The notes under the pieces are model-generated. The model saw only the letters and a program-made list of their open reading frames with translations. It was not told the DNA's origin and made no database searches. From Blastopirellula marina DSM 3645 (GTDB lineage Bacteria; Planctomycetota; Planctomycetia; Pirellulales; Pirellulaceae), in the NCBI RefSeq assembly GCF_000153105.1, contig NZ_CH672376.1:1751804-1815803 (forward strand): DNA of 64,000 nt. Direction: 5' to 3'. Below, one piece after another: positions 1-8,610 of this stretch. The position numbers were made by a program, and so were the translations under genes. Position 1 is the first letter of the stretch; the number at the start of each line of letters is the position of its first letter.

Positions 1-1
1 G

Positions 2-547
2 ATTCACGACACCTACTTCATTGTCGCCCACTTCCACTACGTGTTGTTCGCCGGCACGGCGATGGCGGTCTTCGGCTCGATTTACTTTTGGTTCCCGAAG
101 ATGTTTGGCCGCATGATGAACGAAACGGCCGGCAAGATTCATTTCGCGCTGACGTTCATCTTTTTGAACGGCACCTTTTTCACGATGCACATTTTGGGAG
201 TCGGCGGCTTCCCTCGCCGCTTGGCTGATCCTTACCATTACCCGACCTTCAGCCATTTGCTGACGATGAACCAGTTTATGACGGTATGTGCGATCTGCAT
301 GGTCGCTGTGCAGATCATCTTCGCCGTCAATTTTTTCTACAGCCTCTTTTGGGGACCGAAGGCAGGCCGCAATCCCTGGCGAGCCAATGGTCTGGAATGG
401 CAAGCGCCCAGTCCTCCGGGACACGGTAACTTCGACTTCCAGCCGATCGTCTATCGCGGCCCGTATGAATATGGCTCGCCAGAGACGGAAGAAGACTTTT
501 ATCCGCAGACGATGCCGCCGAAACAAGACCGAGATAACCTGGCGTAA
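2..547 (+). CDS. ctaD: Cytochrome c oxidase subunit I (C-terminal part)
   Basis: This is the last 181 codons of the catalytic subunit of an aa3-type heme-copper oxidase in the cytoplasmic membrane; the start lies left of the window. The reading frame is open from base 2 and begins with IHDTYFIVAHFHYVL, the subunit I signature whose two histidines in HFHY are the axial ligands of heme a3 and heme a. Three further hydrophobic segments follow, and a polar C-terminal tail ends in TAA. Heme synthesis genes and subunits III and IV follow directly in the same direction, so this is a cox operon. Subunit II is not in the window and is presumably upstream. Confidence 0.97.
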   Translation: MHDTYFIVAHFHYVLFAGTAMAVFGSIYFWFPKMFGRMMNETAGKIHFALTFIFLNGTFFTMHILGVGGFPRRLADPYHYPTFSHLLTMNQFMTVCAICMVAVQIIFAVNFFYSLFWGPKAGRNPWRANGLEWQAPSPPGHGNFDFQPIVYRGPYEYGSPETEEDFYPQTMPPKQDRDNLA

Positions 548-561
548 CTTGCTGATTTATT

Positions 562-1584
562 GTGACTGAAACGCAACCGACAATTCGATCCGCATGGCCG
601 CACCGCGTGGCGCTGCTCTTGGTCTGCACCACCTTCCCGTTGATCTGGGTTGGCGGACTGGTGACGACCAAGAAAGCAGGCATGGCCGTGCCTGACTGGC
701 CTAACACTTACGGCTATAACCTGTTCCTCTATCCAATCAGCGAATGGATCGCGGGACCGTTCGATCTGTTTGTCGAGCATGGGCACCGCTTGCTCGGTTC
801 GGTGGTCGGCATGGTCGCGATCGCGCTGGTGATTGTGGTGGCCCTCTGCGACAAACGCCGTTGGATGCTGATATTGTCGATCATCGCATTGATCGCAGTG
901 ATCGCGCAAGGCATCTTGGGAGGCGCACGCGTGATCCAGGACGAAGTGCTGTTGGCCCGGATTCATGGTTGTTTTGGGCCGGCGTTTTTCGGACTGACCG
1001 TCGCATTAGCCGTCTTCACGTCACGGCGCTGGGGAGCGATTCAGCCCAGCCAAGTCGAGGGGAGCGGCTCGTTGCAATTGTTGGCGGTCATGACCGCATC
1101 ACTCGCCTACGTGCAGCTTTTGATCGGCTCTTTTTTGCGGCATGTGCCGGCCGGAGGAAACCACGGCGACTTTCGGATCGCGGTTGTTTTTCACGTGTTC
1201 CTCGCGTTTCTCGTCATGGCGCATGTCGTTGCGTTGACGACTACGGCTTGGCGCAATCATCCCCGCGCGATCGCCGTTCGGTGGTGGTCACTGGCCGCAT
1301 CGTTGATAGTAATAGTGCAGATTGGGCTGGGCGTTGCTGCCTGGACGTTCAAATATGGCTGGCCAACTTTCCTACCGGGTGGCGATTTGATTCCTAGTTT
1401 TGTTATTAACGCTGAAAGCGTCGCTCAAGCAGGCGTCGTAACCGCGCATGTCGCTACAGGTTCGCTGATCGTCGGCGTGACGGTCGCCATAGCGCTGTAC
1501 AGTTTCCGTTATTATTCGGCTTCACCGGCGTCGTTGGCTTCGCAAATTGCGGACAAATCGACGCTTCAGGGAGTCACGATATGA
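562..1584 (+). CDS. ctaA: Heme A synthase (COX15/CtaA)
   Basis: Converts heme O to heme A in the membrane for the aa3 oxidase. The 340-residue protein has about eight hydrophobic segments, and conserved histidines lie in EHGHRLLGSVVG, RIHGCFGPAFF, HVFLAFLVMAHV and TAHVATG, the pattern expected for CtaA heme ligands. The GTG start lies 14 bases after the subunit I stop. Its 3' end overlaps the next gene by four bases (ATGA), suggesting coupled translation with heme O synthase, the preceding enzyme of the pathway. Confidence 0.95.
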   Translation: MTETQPTIRSAWPHRVALLLVCTTFPLIWVGGLVTTKKAGMAVPDWPNTYGYNLFLYPISEWIAGPFDLFVEHGHRLLGSVVGMVAIALVIVVALCDKRRWMLILSIIALIAVIAQGILGGARVIQDEVLLARIHGCFGPAFFGLTVALAVFTSRRWGAIQPSQVEGSGSLQLLAVMTASLAYVQLLIGSFLRHVPAGGNHGDFRIAVVFHVFLAFLVMAHVVALTTTAWRNHPRAIAVRWWSLAASLIVIVQIGLGVAAWTFKYGWPTFLPGGDLIPSFVINAESVAQAGVVTAHVATGSLIVGVTVAIALYSFRYYSASPASLASQIADKSTLQGVTI

Positions 1585-2489
1585 GTACGACTCCCATCGC
1601 TTTTGAAGAACGTCGCGCCGGTCGTCTAGCGATCGCCGCCGACTATGTCGAACTAACCAAACCAAAAATTGCGGTGATGTTGCTCGCGGCGGTCGCCGTC
1701 AGCGGATGCGTCGCAACCTGGGGACAGCCTGATCTATGGCGATTGTTCCATGCGGTGTTTGGAACGGCTTTGGTCGCGGCCAGCAGTTGCGTTTGGAATC
1801 AATGGCTCGAACGCCGCAGCGATCTGCTGATGAAGCGAACGCGTGAACGGCCGCTTCCTGCCGGACGCATCACCGCGAATGGGGCGGCCATCTTTGGCGC
1901 CGCGCTCGGCTCGATCGGCGTCTCCTATTTACTGGCGACGGTCGGTTGGAAGGTCGCCGCAATCGGCGCCGCGACTTGGCTGTTGTATGTCGTCGTTTAT
2001 ACGCCGATGAAACGAACGAGCCCTTGGAACACGGCGGTCGGTGCGGTCGCCGGCGCATTGCCGCTGTTGATGGGGTGGGCCGCGATGGGAGCTCCGTTTG
2101 ATCTGCGTGCGGCCGCGTTGTTCGCGATTCTGTTCTTTTGGCAGTTTCCGCATTTCATGGCGATCGCGTGGATCTATCGCAAAGATTACGCCCAAGCGGG
2201 TATGCAGATGTTGCCGGTGGTCGATCCGACCGGAGTACGCGCCGGTCGCCAAGCGATTGGCGCCGCTTTGGCGCTGACGCTGGTCAGCATCGTGCCGTTT
2301 TTGAATGCTCCGTTGGATGGGGCGCCCTGGTGCGTCGCCGCAGCGCTAGCGCTTGGCGTTGGGCAGCTGTTGTTGGCGCTTCGATTTTCGATGCGTCGCG
2401 ATGATCGCAGTGCGCGGCACTTGCTGTGGGCGTCGTTGGTTTACTTGCCGGCCATGCTTGGCGTGTTGTTGGCATTCCCCATTTTGTGA
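1581..2489 (+). CDS. ctaB: Protoheme IX farnesyltransferase (heme O synthase)
   Basis: Transfers the farnesyl group to protoheme to give heme O, the substrate of the neighbouring heme A synthase. It is a 302-residue UbiA-family membrane protein. The allylic diphosphate/Mg2+ motif is visible as NQWLERRSDLLMKRTRERPLP (an N-x6-D-x3-M-x-R-T pattern, shown here in part), and the second Asp-rich loop includes WIYRKDYAQAG before the later helices. The start codon overlaps the ctaA stop. Length and motif order are normal for CtaB/CyoE. Confidence 0.95.
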   Translation: MSTTPIAFEERRAGRLAIAADYVELTKPKIAVMLLAAVAVSGCVATWGQPDLWRLFHAVFGTALVAASSCVWNQWLERRSDLLMKRTRERPLPAGRITANGAAIFGAALGSIGVSYLLATVGWKVAAIGAATWLLYVVVYTPMKRTSPWNTAVGAVAGALPLLMGWAAMGAPFDLRAAALFAILFFWQFPHFMAIAWIYRKDYAQAGMQMLPVVDPTGVRAGRQAIGAALALTLVSIVPFLNAPLDGAPWCVAAALALGVGQLLLALRFSMRRDDRSARHLLWASLVYLPAMLGVLLAFPIL

Positions 2490-2510
2490 CTTTGATAGCA
2501 GAACAGACCA

Positions 2511-3587
2511 ATGTCGCAGCATCACGACGATCATCACGAACATGGTCATATCCAACTGGAATACCAGCCAGCGTTGCCGATCCCCAACGCCAAGCTTTGC
2601 TTGTGGTTATTCCTCTCGACCGAAATCATGTTTTTCGCCGGGCTCATCGGCGCTTACATTGTGCTGCGTTTCGGCGCGCCGACCTGGCCGACGCCGCATG
2701 ACGTTCACCTGAGCGAGCCGATCGGCGCCTTCAATACATTTGTGCTGATCTGTTCCAGCCTGTCGGTCGTGTTGTCGCTGGAAGCCGCGAAGGCGAACAA
2801 GACGGGACTCGCGAAGGCCTGGATGTGCTTGACGTTTGTGCTGGGACTCTCGTTTTTGGGAGTCAAAGCGTACGAATACAAAGAGAAGTTCGCGCACGGC
2901 ATCTATCCCGCCCAGCCCCACGGCTTGCTGTATGACAAGCCGGACGTTTATTACGCGTCGGCGCTCAAAGTAGCGTTAGAAGATGAAGCGAAAAAGTATC
3001 CGGTCGATAGCGAAGACCCCGTCGCGAAAGAGCGTCGCGAAGTGTTGGAACTGTTGCGAAACGGCTTGGTCCAATGGAACACGCGTCAAGCGACGCAGGC
3101 CACCAATCCGGTCGAAGCGCAGGCGCTGATCGATAGCATCGCCTACACGATTCAACATCCGCACGAAGACCATGCCGAACTCACGCGTCTGCAAGCAGAA
3201 AAAACAACGCTGGCGACGCAATTGGACGAATTAAGTAAGGCGGAGACGCCGGATCCGCAAGAGCTGTCGCTGCTCAAAACCCGCATCGCAACGATCGACT
3301 TGCTGACCGCCGATGATGCGGCGATCTTGCATCACGGCGTGAATCATTCCTACGATTGGCTCGATCTGCCGTTTGTGATTCCCAGCGGCAACATGTGGGC
3401 GAGCACCTACTTTCTGTTGACTGGTTTTCATGCGCTTCACGTGATCGTCGGACTGATCGTCTTTGCGATCGCTCTGCCGGCGACGCTGGGCGTGGGCAAA
3501 GCGAACTTTATCGAAGCCGCCGGACTCTATTGGCACTTTGTCGATCTGGTCTGGATCTTTCTGTTCCCGATTCTCTACCTGTTTTAA
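2511..3587 (+). CDS. ctaE: Cytochrome c oxidase subunit III with a large insertion
   Basis: Subunit III of the heme-copper oxidase. Typical segments are [17 protein letters not shown], the helix around residues 72-90 and the closing motifs [14 protein letters not shown] and [15 protein letters not shown]. At 358 residues it is well above the roughly 200 usual for bacterial subunit III. The excess is a hydrophilic, Lys/Glu/Gln-rich stretch at about residues 140-290, between helices, that looks largely helical and partly coiled-coil and has no match I recognise. The N-terminus is His-rich ([12 protein letters not shown]). It begins 21 bases after ctaB and belongs to the same operon. Function is secure; the role of the insertion is unknown. 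Confidence 0.93.
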   Translation: MSQHHDDHHEHGHIQLEYQPALPIPNAKLCLWLFLSTEIMFFAGLIGAYIVLRFGAPTWPTPHDVHLSEPIGAFNTFVLICSSLSVVLSLEAAKANKTGLAKAWMCLTFVLGLSFLGVKAYEYKEKFAHGIYPAQPHGLLYDKPDVYYASALKVALEDEAKKYPVDSEDPVAKERREVLELLRNGLVQWNTRQATQATNPVEAQALIDSIAYTIQHPHEDHAELTRLQAEKTTLATQLDELSKAETPDPQELSLLKTRIATIDLLTADDAAILHHGVNHSYDWLDLPFVIPSGNMWASTYFLLTGFHALHVIVGLIVFAIALPATLGVGKANFIEAAGLYWHFVDLVWIFLFPILYLF

Positions 3588-3610
3588 CTCGCGTCAAGGA
3601 ATCTCCGACG

Positions 3611-4051
3611 ATGTCGCCTACCGAACACGCGGAACCACATCACGAAGCGGACCATGCGCATGATCATGAGCATGGCGGCACCGGCAAGTATTGGGCCGTA
3701 TTCTTGGCCTTGTGCGTACTGACAGGCTGTTCGTTTTTGACCTATTTTGAGATGTGGCATAACGCGATTCCGGTCAGCGTCAGCCGCGCCTTCATGATGG
3801 CCGTATCGTGCAGCAAGGCCCTGTTAGTCATGGCCTTCTTTATGCACTTGATCTGGGAAGCGAACTGGAAATGGGTGTTGACCGTTCCTGCCGCGATGAT
3901 GTCCCTGTTTTTGGTTTGCATGTTGATTCCCGATATCGGCTATCGCACCTATCACTACAGCAGCGAGCGTTGGAATCACACTCCACAGCCGATTGAGCCG
4001 GAAACGCATTCAGCCGAAGGCGCTTCCGCTGTTCCGCAGCCTGGACATTGA
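3611..4051 (+). CDS. ctaF: Cytochrome c oxidase subunit IV (prokaryotic type)
   Basis: A 146-residue membrane protein with three hydrophobic segments, one containing MAVSCSKALLVMAFFMHLIWE, which is characteristic of the small bacterial subunit IV family (COX4_pro). The N-terminus is extremely His-rich (HAEPHHEADHAHDHEHGG), as is that of subunit III just upstream; metal binding is a guess. ATG at 3611 is preceded by AAGGAATC and is preferred to longer in-frame extensions that overlap ctaE. Small subunits of this kind stabilise the oxidase complex. Confidence 0.88.
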   Translation: MSPTEHAEPHHEADHAHDHEHGGTGKYWAVFLALCVLTGCSFLTYFEMWHNAIPVSVSRAFMMAVSCSKALLVMAFFMHLIWEANWKWVLTVPAAMMSLFLVCMLIPDIGYRTYHYSSERWNHTPQPIEPETHSAEGASAVPQPGH

Positions 4052-4053
4052 GC

Positions 4054-5001
4054 ATGTCTTTGGCCGCAATCTCCATCGAAAACGTCTCGTACAGTTATGG
4101 TGCGCGACGAGCGCTGAACGACCTGTCATTGCAGATCGAAGCAGGCGAGATCTTCGTCTTTCTCGGTCCCAACGGCGGGGGGAAGACGACGCTCTTTCGT
4201 CTGCTCTCGACGCTCGCGCCGCTGCAAGCAGGCAAGATTGACTTGCTCGGTTTTGATCTAGCGTCGCAGCGCGATCAAGTTCGTCGCCGGATCGGCGTCG
4301 TCTTTCAGTCTCCCAGTCTCGATAAAAAGCTGACCGTCGCTGAGAACATGCGACAGCAATCGGCGCTCTACGGACTCAGCGGCGCCGCCGCGCGAGAAGC
4401 CGAAGATCGCATGATGCGGCGACTCGGCGTAATCGATCGAGCAGGCGACCTGGCCGAACAACTTTCTGGCGGACTACGTCGCCGCGTCGAACTGGCGAAG
4501 GGAATGATCCATCGCCCGCAGTTGCTGTTGTTGGACGAGCCAAGCACGGGACTCGATCCCGGCGCCCGAAGCAGCTTGTGGGAATATTTGCAGCGGATTC
4601 GGACAGAGCAGGGGGTGACAATCGTGCTGACGACCCATTTGCTGGAAGAAGCGGAGAAGGCCGATCGGATTGCGATTCTGGATGAGGGGACCCTTGTTGC
4701 GCTCGACCGCCCGGCGGCGCTGAAAGCGTCGGTCGGAGGCGATTCGGTCACAATCACCACGCGCGGCGACGTCGAAGCATTGGCGGGGCAATTGCGACAG
4801 ATCGTCACCGAAGAGGTGCGCGTGATGGAGAGCGCCGTTCGTTTTGAATCGGCGGACGCATCTCAATTGGCGCCGCGGATCATGCAGTCGCTGGGGGACC
4901 AGATCGAATCGATCACTTTCGGCAAGCCAACCTTAGAAGATGTCTTCATCGACAAGACGGGGCGCCAATATTGGCGCGAGGAGGCCTCCGATGGCAAGTG
5001 A
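4054..5001 (+). CDS. ABC transporter ATP-binding protein
   Basis: An ATPase subunit of the DrrA/CcmA/NosF-like class. Walker A is GPNGGGKTT (around residue 40), the ABC signature is LSGGLRRRVELAKG and Walker B is LLLLDEPSTGLD, followed by a His-loop (TTHLLEEAE). A C-terminal extension of about 80 residues ends in FGKPTLEDVFIDKTGRQ, typical of exporters paired with ABC-2 permeases. ATG 4054 is chosen; TTG at 4048 is possible and would overlap the ctaF stop. The stop overlaps the permease start by 11 bases. Its position between oxidase subunits and the SCO gene suggests export of a cofactor or copper for oxidase assembly, but the substrate cannot be read from sequence. Confidence 0.93.
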   Translation: MSLAAISIENVSYSYGARRALNDLSLQIEAGEIFVFLGPNGGGKTTLFRLLSTLAPLQAGKIDLLGFDLASQRDQVRRRIGVVFQSPSLDKKLTVAENMRQQSALYGLSGAAAREAEDRMMRRLGVIDRAGDLAEQLSGGLRRRVELAKGMIHRPQLLLLDEPSTGLDPGARSSLWEYLQRIRTEQGVTIVLTTHLLEEAEKADRIAILDEGTLVALDRPAALKASVGGDSVTITTRGDVEALAGQLRQIVTEEVRVMESAVRFESADASQLAPRIMQSLGDQIESITFGKPTLEDVFIDKTGRQYWREEASDGK

Positions 5002-5869
5002 AACTGTCGCGCCAATCGAGCCGAAACCGCTGTTGGCCGCGTGGTCGCTTTGCCAGCGTGAGATCGTGCGTTTTTTGCGGCAACGCAACCGGATCATCGG
5101 CGCGATTGGTCAGCCGTTGCTGTTTTGGCTGTTGTTTGGCGCCGGGATGAGCCGCACGTTTCAATTGCCTGGGGCCGCGACCTCGGCTGGCGTCAGCTTT
5201 TTGGAATACTACTTTTCCGGGACGCTAATGCTGATCGTCTTGTTTACGGCGATCTTTGCGACGATCTCGATCATCGAAGATCGTAACGAAGGGTTCCTGC
5301 AGTCGGTGTTGGCGGCGCCGATTCCGCGCTGGTCGATGGTGCTGGGCAAAGTGATGGGAGGAGCATTGTTGGCGACGCTGCAAGGAGTCCTCTTCTTGCT
5401 GCTGGCGCTGACGCTGAAAGTGAATCTGGGGCCGCTCAACTTTCTCGTGATGGCGGTCTTTCTGCTAATTGTCGGCATCGGTTTGACGTCGCTCGGATTT
5501 TTGCTCGCCTGGCGAATGGAATCGACGCAAGGTTTTCACGCGGTGATGAATCTGCTGCTGATGCCGCTTTGGCTGCTATCGGGCGCCTTTTTCCCGGTGC
5601 CGTGGATTAACGCGCAATCCCCGTGGAGTCAGGTGGTGATGCACTGGGTGATGCGTCTGAATCCGGTGACCTACGCAATTGCATCGCTACGAGAGATAAT
5701 GTACTGGGGGATGGGCGACGACGCTCCGTTGCCGGGTCGCGGGCTTCCGGTCGAAGCCTATTGGTCCCCCAGTCCCGTAACCGGCGTGGTCGTGACGATC
5801 GCGTTCGCCGCATTGATGCTCGGCTGGGCTTGTTGGGCCGCAGCCGAACCCAGAAGTGGAGACGCCTAA
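4991..5869 (+). CDS. ABC-2 type transporter permease
   Basis: The membrane partner of the preceding ATPase: 292 residues with six hydrophobic segments, including LFWLLFGAGM, an IIEDRNEGFLQSVLAAPIPRWSMVLGK cytoplasmic loop (typical of ABC-2 permeases) and LLLMPLWLLSGAFFPVPW near the end. It starts inside the ATPase gene and its TAATG junction overlaps the next gene, so translation of all three is probably coupled. The pair resembles DrrAB/NosFY-type exporters. A link to oxidase maturation is inferred only from the operon. Confidence 0.92.
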   Translation: MASETVAPIEPKPLLAAWSLCQREIVRFLRQRNRIIGAIGQPLLFWLLFGAGMSRTFQLPGAATSAGVSFLEYYFSGTLMLIVLFTAIFATISIIEDRNEGFLQSVLAAPIPRWSMVLGKVMGGALLATLQGVLFLLLALTLKVNLGPLNFLVMAVFLLIVGIGLTSLGFLLAWRMESTQGFHAVMNLLLMPLWLLSGAFFPVPWINAQSPWSQVVMHWVMRLNPVTYAIASLREIMYWGMGDDAPLPGRGLPVEAYWSPSPVTGVVVTIAFAALMLGWACWAAAEPRSGDA

Positions 5870-7053
5870 TGAATAAATCACTCGCCTTTTTCTTCGCCAT
5901 CATGTTTGTCCTGATTGGGGGAATGATGGTCTGGTTCGCCGCGAATGCGGCCAATCGCAACGGCGCGATGCGCGATGTGGATCACCCGGCCGACAACGTC
6001 ACCGTTCCGGAAGACGCTTATGTGGGCGAGTTCGAGTTGATCGACACCAACGGAGAGCCGTTTGATTCCAGCGAGCTGAACGGGGATGTGTGGGTCGGCA
6101 GTTTCTTTTTTACGGCCTGTCCATCGATCTGCCGATTGTTGAATCAGCAAGTCGCCGCGCTAGCCGGAGAATTTGAAGAAGACGACGTTCGCTTTGTCAG
6201 CATCACCTGCGATCCTGTCAACGATACGCCGGAAGTGATGGCGAAGTACGCCAAGATGTTTGAAGCCGATCCACAGCAGTGGAAGTTTTTGACCGGCGAC
6301 TTGGCGACGATTCAGGAGATCTCCGAAAAGCAATTTCACGTTGGTTTCGCCAAGCAGACGCACAGCGAGCGCATGTTGGTGGTCGATCGCAATGGAAAGT
6401 TACGCGGCAGTTTTCTGGCGACGCAAACCTCCGATTTTCAAGCGGCTCGCAAGTTGATCAAAGAACTGTTGGCCGAAGAGCCGGAAGCGACGCAGCCGGC
6501 TGAACCGATGACGTCGTTTACATTGACCGAACGCAACGGGGAGCCGTTTGACAGCAAGTCGCTCGAAGGAGACTATTGGCTCGGCAGCTTCTTTTTTACG
6601 ACTTGCCCCTCGACCTGCACGCTGTTGAATCTCGAGAATGCTCGCCTGCAGGCTGAGTACGCCGATCGCGGACTGAAGATCGTTAGCATCACCTGTGATC
6701 CGGCGAACGATACGCCCAACGTATTGACCGGCTACGCCGAGCGTTTTGAAGCGAAGCCGGACGTTTGGTACTTTTGCACCGGCGATCTGAAATATATTGA
6801 GCAGATCGGCGCTAACTATTTTGACGCGATCGTGAAACCGCAGACCCACAGCGAGCAGCTTTATCTGGTCGGGCCGGACGGCAAAGTGATTGACTCGTAC
6901 ATTGCAATCAATCCAATCCAGATGCAGCTACTGCGGAAGAAGCTGGACGAAGTGCTGGGCCCGCAGCCGAAGAAGTCGGCAGAAGCAGTTGAGCCGAAGT
7001 CGACCGAAGATCAAGAGTCGCAGCCCGCCGCAACCGCCGCTAAGCAGGAGTAA
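5869..7053 (+). CDS. Tandem SCO1/SenC copper-chaperone protein (two complete domains)
   Basis: SCO proteins are membrane-anchored thioredoxin-fold proteins that deliver copper to the CuA site of oxidase subunit II. This 394-residue protein has one N-terminal transmembrane anchor (about residues 5-28) and then two full SCO domains in series. Domain 1 has C84-P-S-I-C88 and H165; domain 2 has C246-P-S-T-C250 and H327, so both keep the CxxxC plus distal His copper ligands. The domains are similar to one another (FFFTACPSIC / FFFTTCPSTC; SITCDPVNDTP / SITCDPANDTP), so an internal duplication is likely. The tail is Glu/Ala/Gln-rich. Start ATG 5869 overlaps the permease stop. Normal SCO proteins have a single domain. 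Confidence 0.93.
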   Translation: MNKSLAFFFAIMFVLIGGMMVWFAANAANRNGAMRDVDHPADNVTVPEDAYVGEFELIDTNGEPFDSSELNGDVWVGSFFFTACPSICRLLNQQVAALAGEFEEDDVRFVSITCDPVNDTPEVMAKYAKMFEADPQQWKFLTGDLATIQEISEKQFHVGFAKQTHSERMLVVDRNGKLRGSFLATQTSDFQAARKLIKELLAEEPEATQPAEPMTSFTLTERNGEPFDSKSLEGDYWLGSFFFTTCPSTCTLLNLENARLQAEYADRGLKIVSITCDPANDTPNVLTGYAERFEAKPDVWYFCTGDLKYIEQIGANYFDAIVKPQTHSEQLYLVGPDGKVIDSYIAINPIQMQLLRKKLDEVLGPQPKKSAEAVEPKSTEDQESQPAATAAKQE

Positions 7054-7058
7054 TTCAC

Positions 7059-7511
7059 TTGGATCTGGTTCAGATACTGCCGCATGTCAACGCTTCGCTC
7101 AACGCGCTGGCGACGGTCTTGTTGATCGTTGGCTTGGTGCTGATCAAGCGACGGCAGGAAGTCGCCCATAAGTGGACGATGCTCTCCTGCTTTGGCGTCT
7201 CGGTGATCTTTTTGGGATGCTACCTGACGTATCACGCATTGCTGGAAGGACACGGCAAAACGTTTCCCAGCTATCCACCGGCGGCGGTGCGCTACTTTTA
7301 CTATGCCGTCTTGTTGACGCATGTTGTACTAGCGGCGGCGGTTCCCTTTTTGGCGGTCGCGACGATTTACTATGGTTTGCGTGACAATCGGCGTTTACAC
7401 CTTAAACTAGCGAAGGTGACGTTTCCGATTTGGTTGTACGTTTCGGTGACCGGCGTCTTCGTTTACCTGATGCTTTACCAGATCTATCCACCGCAACTGA
7501 ACGCTGGTTAG
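7059..7511 (+). CDS. ctaM: DUF420 protein (CtaM-like oxidase assembly factor)
   Basis: A 150-residue protein with four hydrophobic helices and conserved histidines (PHVNASLNA, YHALLEGHGK, LTHVVLA, LRLH-type positions), matching DUF420. In Staphylococcus aureus CtaM of this family is needed for active aa3 oxidase; the cox context here fits the same role. The start is a TTG with CAGGAG about nine bases upstream, five bases after the SCO stop. A second, more divergent DUF420 gene lies at 62258. Confidence 0.85.
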   Translation: MDLVQILPHVNASLNALATVLLIVGLVLIKRRQEVAHKWTMLSCFGVSVIFLGCYLTYHALLEGHGKTFPSYPPAAVRYFYYAVLLTHVVLAAAVPFLAVATIYYGLRDNRRLHLKLAKVTFPIWLYVSVTGVFVYLMLYQIYPPQLNAG

Positions 7512-7534
7512 CCGGCGTCGAGGATGGAGAAGCG

Positions 7535-7861
7535 ATGAACTATCGACTGACGAAGTCTCCTCGGGCGTCGATGATGCTGGCGCTCGCTGTTGTCTTGATC
7601 ATCCAGGTTTCAGCCGCTCAGGCTTGTCCCACGTGCAAGACCGGATTGGGCGAGCGCTTTGTCAACGCTTACGGCTGGAGCATCATCTTTATGATGGCGA
7701 TGCCGTTCACGTTGGTCGGAGCATTCGCCGCCTACGTGTTTTGGACGATTCGCTCCAAGACTGCCGCGGCGATCGCCGCCGGCTCGGACGAATCGGTCGC
7801 TGAATTGGCGCAGCGCAAATCGGCATTGGGAGTTCCGACGCAGCCGCCGGTCGATGCGTAA
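7535..7861 (+). CDS. Small exported membrane protein with a CPTC motif
   Basis: I do not recognise a named family. The 108-residue protein has a hydrophobic N-terminus ending in VSAAQA, then ACPTCKTG, and a second hydrophobic segment (WSIIFMMAMPFTLVGAFAAYVFW) before a polar tail. The CxxC immediately after a signal-like segment suggests a redox or metal role outside the cytoplasmic membrane. ATG 7535 follows GGAGAAG, a good ribosome site. It is the last gene of the oxidase operon, so an accessory role in oxidase maturation is plausible but unproven. Confidence 0.7.
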   Translation: MNYRLTKSPRASMMLALAVVLIIQVSAAQACPTCKTGLGERFVNAYGWSIIFMMAMPFTLVGAFAAYVFWTIRSKTAAAIAAGSDESVAELAQRKSALGVPTQPPVDA

Positions 7862-7863
7862 AG

Positions 7864-8232
7864 TTACGGAAGTCGTTCTTTGACGTCGGTTCGCGGATCC
7901 CAGAATTGATCATGCCCGACCCACAGACTGCGAGCGAATGGGAAGAAGATCAGGGGAAAAATCAAAACGAACGCGAGCGCCACGTACAACAAGGTTTTCG
8001 AATCCGCCAACCCATTGAATAACAGCAGTGGAAAAGCGACCGCGACGATCAACGTTGTCAGGCCATAGTTGAAATAGATCGAGCCTAAAAAGAAGCCGGG
8101 CTCTCGTTCAAAGCGAGCGCCGCATTCCGGACATTGGTCGTAGGTGGTAAACCAGGTTTTCATCAGTCGGCATTGTCCGCAAACCGGACAGCGCAGGGTG
8201 AGGCTTCTCCGCACAAGTGTCCAAAATCTCAT
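7864..8232 (-). CDS. DUF983 membrane protein with zinc-ribbon-like cysteines
   Basis: A 122-residue protein of the DUF983 family: an N-terminal pair of CxxC motifs (C15-P-V-C18 and C34-P-E-C37), a conserved EREPGFFLGSIYFNYGL stretch and two transmembrane helices. Function is unknown; members are often found near respiratory genes. ATG at 8232 is preceded by AGGAAACG and is preferred to a longer in-frame reading. It converges with the oxidase operon, with only two bases between stops. Confidence 0.83.
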   Translation of the reverse strand: MRFWTLVRRSLTLRCPVCGQCRLMKTWFTTYDQCPECGARFEREPGFFLGSIYFNYGLTTLIVAVAFPLLLFNGLADSKTLLYVALAFVLIFPLIFFPFARSLWVGHDQFWDPRTDVKERLP

Positions 8233-8328
8233 CGTTTCCTTCTTTCTTTCCCACAGATGGGGAGCGGCGAACTTGCGACTATGATCGTAGCGTTCCCCCT
8301 TTCCTGATGGCAAACGCCAAAATGTCGC

Positions 8329-8502
8329 ATGCGGTATCTCTGCGGTCGAATGTTGCAAATCGCCGGGCTCGTCATTTTGCCGCTGGTGATGCTGTTAGAA
8401 TTTCAGCAGGTGCTGTCGTTTCGGACGATGTTAGCAGGATTTCTGTTTGGAACGGCCCTTTTCTACTTGGGACGGGTATTATTGGGTGATCCGCGGATCT
8501 AG
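8329..8502 (+). CDS. 57-residue membrane microprotein
   Basis: A short open frame (ATG 8329, TAG 8500-8502) encodes two well-formed hydrophobic helices, MLQIAGLVILPLVMLLEF and MLAGFLFGTALFYLGRVL, joined by QQVLSFRT. This organisation of short membrane protein is unlikely in random sequence. The start may be the second ATG at 8350. No clear ribosome site is visible. It is divergent from the DUF983 gene (97 bases between starts) and upstream of the beta-propeller gene. Function is unknown. Confidence 0.55.
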   Translation: MRYLCGRMLQIAGLVILPLVMLLEFQQVLSFRTMLAGFLFGTALFYLGRVLLGDPRI

Positions 8503-8522
8503 CGCGATTGGGCCCCCTGATT

Positions 8523-8550
8523 TTGTGATCTCCTGCCTGGGCCCTATACT
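8523..8550 (+). promoter_or_regulatory. Candidate sigma-70-type promoter
   Basis: TTGTGA (8523-8528) and TATACT (8545-8550) are separated by 16 bases and lie about 60 bases upstream of the ATG at 8611. The -10 box has one mismatch to consensus. This would drive the beta-propeller gene and possibly the MoxR operon. Confidence 0.4.
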
Positions 8551-8610
8551 TTCAGCAGTAGCAATATTGTCCCGTTCGCGGCGCCCTCCTTCCTTCCCCT
8601 CCGGCCGAGT

